A stretch of 64,000 bases of DNA from Flavipsychrobacter sp. (GTDB taxonomy: Bacteria; Bacteroidota; Bacteroidia; Chitinophagales; Chitinophagaceae), in assembly GCA_021155965.1 (NCBI GenBank), contig JAJNBJ010000001.1, positions 248,001-312,000 of the forward strand, given 5' to 3'. Positions 59,038 to 64,000 of the stretch are shown piece after piece. A program made the position numbers and the translations under genes. The notes under the pieces were generated by a model. That model was not told the origin of the DNA and searched no databases. It saw nothing but the letters and a program-made list of their open reading frames with translations. Position 1 is the stretch's first letter; each line of letters begins with the position of its first letter.

Positions 59038-59925
59038 ATGCACAGGCGAACATTAATAAAAGCAGGCGGCCTTGCGGTACTTGCACAAGTTTCGGGAATG
59101 AATACATTGTCTGCGCTGGAAGCGCAGGGGCGCGAACTTGCCCCATCTGAAAAAATGCCCGTGCTGTTTGTAGGGCATGGTTCACCGATGAATGCCATTG
59201 AGGATAATGCCTACCACAAAAGCTGGCAGGAGATAGGCAAGAAGCTACCGCGCCCACAGGCGATACTATCTATATCTGCACACTGGCTCACAAAGGGTAC
59301 TAAAGTTACCGGTATGAATAAGCCAAAAACCATCCATGATTTTGGTGGGTTTCCTAAAGCGTTGTTCGACCAGCAATACCCTGCACCGGGTACACCTGAG
59401 TTTGCGAAACTTACGGCAGACCTAATTACTTACAGCCATGTGCAGACCGACGAAAGCTGGGGCCTGGACCACGGCACATGGAGTGTATTGTTGCCCATGT
59501 ACCCATTAGCTGATATACCGGTATATCAACTAAGCCTTGACTATGACCAGCCGCCAACATACCATTACGAGATAGGCAAGCAGTTAAGCAAGCTACGTGA
59601 GAAAGGTGTATTGATCATTGGCAGCGGCAACCTGGTTCATAACCTTGGTAGGATAGACTGGAGTAACTCGGGCAAAAAGTTTGACTGGGCGGTGGAGTTT
59701 GACACCCAATTCACCAACTGGATGGATAAAGGCGACCATGCTTCCATACTTAACTACCAGAAAATATTGGGCAGCACTGCTACGATGGCGCATCCAACCT
59801 ACGATCATTTGTTGCCGCTGTTTTATATACTTGGCTTGCAGCAGAAAAATGAGCACATTACCTATTTTAATGACAAGATAGATATGGGGTCTATATCTAT
59901 GAGGTCTATGGTGATACGGGCTTAG
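59038..59925 (+). CDS. ygiD: YgiD-like extradiol dioxygenase with a Tat-type signal
   Basis: A 295-residue member of the 4,5-DOPA-extradiol dioxygenase family, class III (LigB). The metal histidines are in FVGHGSP, SAHWLT, LDHGTW and GNLVHNL. The first 27 residues (MHRRTLIKAGGLAVLAQV) resemble a Tat signal: RR at 3-4, LIK, then a hydrophobic stretch. E. coli YgiD has no signal and is cytosolic, so export would be a change. The true physiological substrate is unknown. Convergent with the APC permease gene, 20-base overlap. Confidence 0.85.
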   Translation: MHRRTLIKAGGLAVLAQVSGMNTLSALEAQGRELAPSEKMPVLFVGHGSPMNAIEDNAYHKSWQEIGKKLPRPQAILSISAHWLTKGTKVTGMNKPKTIHDFGGFPKALFDQQYPAPGTPEFAKLTADLITYSHVQTDESWGLDHGTWSVLLPMYPLADIPVYQLSLDYDQPPTYHYEIGKQLSKLREKGVLIIGSGNLVHNLGRIDWSNSGKKFDWAVEFDTQFTNWMDKGDHASILNYQKILGSTATMAHPTYDHLLPLFYILGLQQKNEHITYFNDKIDMGSISMRSMVIRA

Positions 59926-61243
59926 AATATTGTTTGCGGATAAAATACACCACAATACCTGTGCCTATTATCCCTAGTGAAGCAAAAATATAGCTTGGTT
60001 TTATTGTAAGATAAATAAACAACCATACTATAATACTAATAATAGCTGGGATAGGAAATAATGGCATCTTAAAAGGCCGGTCTTCATTCTTATGTTTATA
60101 GTTCCAGGCAATAACACCAACCGCCTGCGATACAAATTGCACCAATATACGCATGGTAAGTATGGCTGTAATAGCCTCACCCAGCCTGAAAAGAAGGCTG
60201 AAAATAAAACCTAGTCCACCTACCAGGAGCAATGAAACATGCGGGAAGTGATATTTAGGATGCACCTTGGCAAATACACTAAAAAAATCGCCGTTCAGCG
60301 CTGCAGCATAGGGAATGCGGGAGTAACCCAATATTGCGGAAAACAGCGATGCTAAAGCAATGATCAGGATGAGTACAGTAGCAAATTGCGCTACTGTAGC
60401 ATTGTAAAGCTGCTCAAAATACAGGCTTGCCACAAAATCTGAACTGGCAACTGTTTCCCAAGGCAGTACACCCACGATAACTGTTTGCATGCCCAGGTAG
60501 AAAATGACAATGCCTGTGATGGAAATAAGGATACTACGAGGAATATTCTTTGCAGGGTCCTTTATTTCCGCACCAAGATGGCATACGTTGTAATAGCCCA
60601 GGTAGGAATAAACGGATTTTAAAGAAGCCTGTCCCAACGCCACGAATAGCAAAGAGCTGCTATCAAAGCTATCTAGGCGCAGATCAAAAGCTTGCGATGC
60701 ATTAAAATGAGGGATGCCTGAGAGGATGAGCCATATGATCGTTCCCCCGGTTATTATCCACAGAACAACAGATATTCTGCCAATACTTTTAATATTTCGA
60801 TATAGCAGAACGATCAATAATAGCACCAGCCCACCGCTCACCAATTTCTTCTGAATGTCCGATACAGGAACGATGTATGAGAAGTAATTCGCAAAGCCAA
60901 TAGCCCCGCTGGCAATAACCAGTGGCGCCTGCAAGGTTGTCTGCCAGATGAACAGAAAAGACATCAGCTTATCTCCCTTCTTTTCGCCGAACAGCTTTTG
61001 CAGGAACACATAGCTGCCGCCCGCCTGCGGCCACCGTGCCCCCATCTCTGCCCATACCATACCATCTGCATACGACAGCACGGCGCCCAGTAGCCATGCC
61101 AGTATGCTTGCGGGCCCATGCATGGTGGCTACAATAATGGACATGGTGACAAATGGGCCAATGCCCACCATGTCTATCATATTGATAGCCGTGGCCTGCC
61201 ACAGGGATAATCCCCTTTCCAGTTTCGGTGTATTGGAGGTCAT
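59906..61243 (-). CDS. APC-family amino-acid permease
   Basis: A 445-residue transporter of the APC superfamily with about 12 membrane segments. The N-terminal motif SLWQATAINMIDMVGIGPFVTMS, with its GIGPF loop and the neighbouring GA.LSYADGMVWAEMGA, is the substrate and sodium region. The substrate is probably an amino acid or amine. Last in a minus-strand run after the GT-C-like genes, separated by 22 bases. Confidence 0.85.
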   Translation of the reverse strand: MTSNTPKLERGLSLWQATAINMIDMVGIGPFVTMSIIVATMHGPASILAWLLGAVLSYADGMVWAEMGARWPQAGGSYVFLQKLFGEKKGDKLMSFLFIWQTTLQAPLVIASGAIGFANYFSYIVPVSDIQKKLVSGGLVLLLIVLLYRNIKSIGRISVVLWIITGGTIIWLILSGIPHFNASQAFDLRLDSFDSSSLLFVALGQASLKSVYSYLGYYNVCHLGAEIKDPAKNIPRSILISITGIVIFYLGMQTVIVGVLPWETVASSDFVASLYFEQLYNATVAQFATVLILIIALASLFSAILGYSRIPYAAALNGDFFSVFAKVHPKYHFPHVSLLLVGGLGFIFSLLFRLGEAITAILTMRILVQFVSQAVGVIAWNYKHKNEDRPFKMPLFPIPAIISIIVWLFIYLTIKPSYIFASLGIIGTGIVVYFIRKQYSKPVSP

Positions 61244-61265
61244 TGGTTACATATAAATGCCTGCA

Positions 61266-62948
61266 CTAGTCCTGCTGCACATTTATTTTGCTCATGTCTA
61301 CTTTCTTCCACGTATCGCCCACACTATAGAGCAATAAGTATTTATCCGCAGGATGTTTCAGGATGAGGTCATAGTGCTGCCCTACGGTTTTCATATCCGC
61401 TTTATAATCCGGGGTTTCATAGCTCAGCGCGCCATGGCCTTCATACCACCACCAGGTGCCCACATGGTTCAGCACTACCGAAATGGTACTGTCGTTCAGC
61501 ACTTTTACGTGAGCGCCGTTGTAAGTAGCAACCATATTGTAGGAAGCCACATCATAAATGGTGTTCTTTGGCAGCTTGCCGGTGTACACTTCCATCATAT
61601 TCCGCAGGTTGCTTTCCCGTTGTGCGCCTATCATCGCAGCTCCATTCATGTTCTCTGGTATATTCAGCAGCAATACTGTTTTGCTTTCATCGTTAGGGAA
61701 ATTCTCTATCAGCTTTTTGTCAATGGCATCACCTTCCATCCACGAGGTATTTACTTTCAGGGTAAAGAACAGGTTCACATCAATATAGGCGCAGAATAGG
61801 CCAATAAGCAGGTATTTGTTCCGCACGAGTGCAGCTACAAGCAATATGGCCACTACATAAATAAAAGGGGCGCAATAATACAGGTAGCGGTCGTAAAATA
61901 CCCACAAAGCAGACATAGGAAATGCAAGCGGTATGAGGAAGAACAGTGTCATTAACCCGCAAACACTGAAAAGGAAAATAGCTTTGCTGTTGCTGCCCCA
62001 TGCTTTTATTTTGGATATACCTAACAATAAATACCCGGTAACCAATGCATAGAAAAGAATAATGACAGGCAGTGATTCGAGTACGCGATAGGCGCCGTCT
62101 TTAGCTTCTTTTGAAAAATACCGGCCCAGGAAAATTATATGGAAAAGATATTTGGCAGGTTTTGACAGGTAGACCAGCAGCGGTTCGCTGAGCGCTGTTT
62201 TATGCGGCCTGACCGTACCATACACCATGTATAAGGCCACAAAATAGGCCGACAACAAAACCAGCAGTGGAACAAAAATGTTCAGTATAGTTTTCCGGAA
62301 AATGCTTTTATCATATCCAAGCGCCAGTTTGTAATAGATCGCCAGTATGAGTACAAAAAATGGGGTAAGGTAGAAGATAGGGTTGGTAAAAACAGATAAA
62401 GAGAAAAAGAGAATGGCGCTTAAGATATACTTACCCCGCTGTGTGTGCTGATATTTTTGGGTTTGCGCGATAACAAGCAAAAGGAAGAGAAAAGACAGTA
62501 AATAATGAAAACAAGCCCGCCACACAAGTACTTCCGATATATGGGGCGAAAAGGTGAAGATAATGGCTGTAGTAAGCGCTATTATACTGCTGTTTTTAAC
62601 GCCGGAATCGGTGAGTACAGCCCGGAAAACAGAAAATACCAGCATTGCATTTAAAGCATGCATGGTGATGTAGAGCGTGCCCCACATCCAGGGGCTAAAG
62701 CCCCATATTTTGTAGAAAATGTAATAGGGCAGGGTCAGGAGCTGGTAAAATCCCTGGTCGCCGGAATATGTAGTATTGATGAAATCCCAAAAACTCTGGT
62801 GCTTCATATTATAAAGAAGGCCCACGCCGTCTATCACCCATCCTGCCTGCCTTGTGGCTACATAAATGGCAAACGTTACCGCCCAGAGTATAATGAATAC
62901 CCATGAGTTCTTTATTGCTGATATTTTTGACAATATCGGGCTGTTCAT
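61266..62948 (-). CDS. Multi-pass GT-C-like membrane protein
   Basis: A 560-residue protein with about ten membrane segments over residues 1-400 and a periplasmic C-terminal domain (about 410-560, containing NIPENMNGAAMIGAQRESNLRNMMEVYTGKLP and WWYEGHGALSYETPDYKADM). The segment FSPHISEVLVWRACFHYLLSFLFLLL resembles the PMT/TMTC-type loop of GT-C glycosyltransferases, but I do not see an early catalytic aspartate pair that I would call with certainty. Role (glycan transfer) is inferred. Downstream of a paralogue, 13 bases between genes. Confidence 0.68.
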   Translation of the reverse strand: MNSPILSKISAIKNSWVFIILWAVTFAIYVATRQAGWVIDGVGLLYNMKHQSFWDFINTTYSGDQGFYQLLTLPYYIFYKIWGFSPWMWGTLYITMHALNAMLVFSVFRAVLTDSGVKNSSIIALTTAIIFTFSPHISEVLVWRACFHYLLSFLFLLLVIAQTQKYQHTQRGKYILSAILFFSLSVFTNPIFYLTPFFVLILAIYYKLALGYDKSIFRKTILNIFVPLLVLLSAYFVALYMVYGTVRPHKTALSEPLLVYLSKPAKYLFHIIFLGRYFSKEAKDGAYRVLESLPVIILFYALVTGYLLLGISKIKAWGSNSKAIFLFSVCGLMTLFFLIPLAFPMSALWVFYDRYLYYCAPFIYVVAILLVAALVRNKYLLIGLFCAYIDVNLFFTLKVNTSWMEGDAIDKKLIENFPNDESKTVLLLNIPENMNGAAMIGAQRESNLRNMMEVYTGKLPKNTIYDVASYNMVATYNGAHVKVLNDSTISVVLNHVGTWWWYEGHGALSYETPDYKADMKTVGQHYDLILKHPADKYLLLYSVGDTWKKVDMSKINVQQD

Positions 62949-62961
62949 CTCAATTTCCAGG

Positions 62962-64000
62962 TCAATATTGGTTTTCGTTCTTTTTATTCATGTTAACTGT
63001 GCGCCATTGGTCACCCTGCTGAAATAATAGTAAATACCGGTCGGCCGGATGCTTCAGTATTATATCATACCAGTGCCCCATATCCATCATATTCAGTTTG
63101 TAATCTTCATTTTCATAGCTAACCGCGCCAAAGTCGGCATACCACCACCAGGTGCCCCATTGGTTCAGCGTTACTTTTATGGTACTGTCATTTATCACCA
63201 TTACATGCGCCCCATCGTCGCGTGTAAGCATATTATAGGCCACGGCATCATACATCTTATTGGGCATTTGCCTGACAAACAGGCCATGTAGTTTCTTAAA
63301 CTCCCCCTCCTGCTGCGCACCGATCATTGGTATGCCATTCATATTCTGGGGCACATTAAGTATGATCACGGTCTTATCTCCCGGATCAGGCATATCTTTT
63401 AATAAACGGTTAATGATATAGGCAGAATGCTTCCAGGTGAGGTTGATCTTAACAGTAAAATACAGGTTCGCCAACCCTACGAGGGATAATACTGTGCTGC
63501 GAATGTACTTATTAGCAATATAGCTTAACAGCAATGCCACCAGCATGTATATGAATGCATCTATGAAGTAAGTGTACCGGTCAAAATAGACCAGCAACAT
63601 ATCGGGGAATGCCAGTGGCAGAATGATGGCCTGCGCCAACACAGCCCAGGTAAACAGGAGGACCATTGCTTTGCCGCGCATGCTCATCCCGGTGAACCTT
63701 GAGCCAATGTGCAGGCATAGCAGTATGAAAATATTGTAGAATACAATAAGCCCTGCGTTCGATCCTATAAAGTCGTAAACTGCTTTACGGGTATCAAACG
63801 AAAAAAACCTGCCCATGAACAGTATATGAAAAATATACCGCGGCGGTTTGCAAATGTAGTTGGTGAAAGGCTGCCAGAAGTTTGGCCCTATATGGGCAAG
63901 CAGGTAGCTGTAAACTATTTTAAGGATGACGATGTGCAAAGCAAAAAGCAACAATTGCGGAAGGATGAACCACTTTAGGACTTTCTTGTAAACCTCTTTA
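62962..64000 (-). CDS. Second GT-C-like membrane protein, 5' end cut by window
   Basis: The open frame runs to the window edge in the sense KEVYKKVLKWFILPQLLLFALH, so the gene is truncated at its start; 346 codons are visible. The C-terminal domain matches the neighbour (NVPQNMNGIPMIGAQQEGEFKKLHGLFVRQMPNKMYDAVAYNM and WWYADFGAVSYENEDYKLNM). Tandem duplication is clear. A TTG at 63954 is not a start but an internal codon. Confidence 0.75.
   Translation of the reverse strand, partial: KEVYKKVLKWFILPQLLLFALHIVILKIVYSYLLAHIGPNFWQPFTNYICKPPRYIFHILFMGRFFSFDTRKAVYDFIGSNAGLIVFYNIFILLCLHIGSRFTGMSMRGKAMVLLFTWAVLAQAIILPLAFPDMLLVYFDRYTYFIDAFIYMLVALLLSYIANKYIRSTVLSLVGLANLYFTVKINLTWKHSAYIINRLLKDMPDPGDKTVIILNVPQNMNGIPMIGAQQEGEFKKLHGLFVRQMPNKMYDAVAYNMLTRDDGAHVMVINDSTIKVTLNQWGTWWWYADFGAVSYENEDYKLNMMDMGHWYDIILKHPADRYLLLFQQGDQWRTVNMNKKNENQY

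Noticed and set aside
63954-63956. TTG at 63954 as start of the last gene
   Set aside because: The frame stays open to the window edge and the residues before the TTG align with the paralogue, so the gene starts outside.
1-64000. tRNA, rRNA, tmRNA and insertion sequences
   Set aside because: No cloverleaf, TTCGA loop with acceptor stem, rRNA core sequence or transposase motif was found by eye. A small RNA could still be missed.

Overview
The window looks like a chromosomal segment of a Bacteroidota bacterium, most likely of the Chitinophagaceae or a close relative. The reasons are two proteins with type IX secretion C-terminal sorting domains, promoters that fit the Bacteroidetes -7 consensus TAnnTTTG, few Shine-Dalgarno sequences, an S23-type four-helix-bundle gene inside a sugar-nucleotide operon, a kynurenine monooxygenase, and intergenic palindromes of types I associate with this phylum. 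I see no rRNA or tRNA gene, no CRISPR array, no insertion sequence and no prophage. Most of the window is housekeeping.

Layout. 1-6.4 kb: the end of msrB, two small unknown genes, galE, a lipid-exporting ABC transporter, a RelE-type toxin-antitoxin pair and cysS. 6.6-8.3 kb: a SAM methyltransferase and an orphan DNA methyltransferase. 8.4-11.6 kb (minus): tatC, rpiB, an active rhomboid protease and a second rhomboid that has lost its catalytic residues. 11.6-17.5 kb: an M49 lipoprotein peptidase, a DUF6624-like protein, etfB-etfA and a HicBA module. 17.5-21.6 kb: a helically phased TATACCC array, then kmo-recJ and a PepSY-like protein. 21.7-27 kb: a T9SS beta-solenoid protein, then a minus-strand operon for ADP/GDP-heptose-type sugar activation with a glycosyltransferase. 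27-32.6 kb: a MoxR ATPase with a large TPR-like partner, small proteins, and an SdpR/SdpI pair with a visible operator. 32.6-42.5 kb: a T9SS NHL propeller, an unknown secreted protein, a TPR-adenylate cyclase, a minimal kinase-like protein, a threonine-synthase-like enzyme, a PAS histidine kinase and DUF4240. 42.6-49 kb: dxr, rseP, NUDIX, lysC and hscA. 49.2-57.6 kb: a lipoprotein, then smc bracketed by two paralogous ParDE-type modules, a TonB-type receptor and a YkgJ-like protein. 57.6-64 kb: DnaJ-like, AlkA-like, a Tat-exported YgiD, an APC permease and two tandem GT-C-like membrane proteins, the last cut by the window edge.

The most unusual signals are not in the proteins. Several gene borders carry tandem octamers: (NNNTTAAC)n ends 2-3 bases before the start codons of etfA, the hddC-like gene and rseP, and the opposite orientation (GTTAANNG)n begins at the TAG stop codons of dxr and the hddA-like gene. 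In two cases the two orientations face each other as a long inverted repeat, and in one of these the four-helix-bundle gene sits between them. Other candidates are the TATACCC array with an 11-bp period upstream of kmo, toxin-antitoxin modules on both sides of smc, and several REP-like palindromes that abut stop or start codons.

All calls come from reading the sequence and from knowledge of the families. No database search was run.
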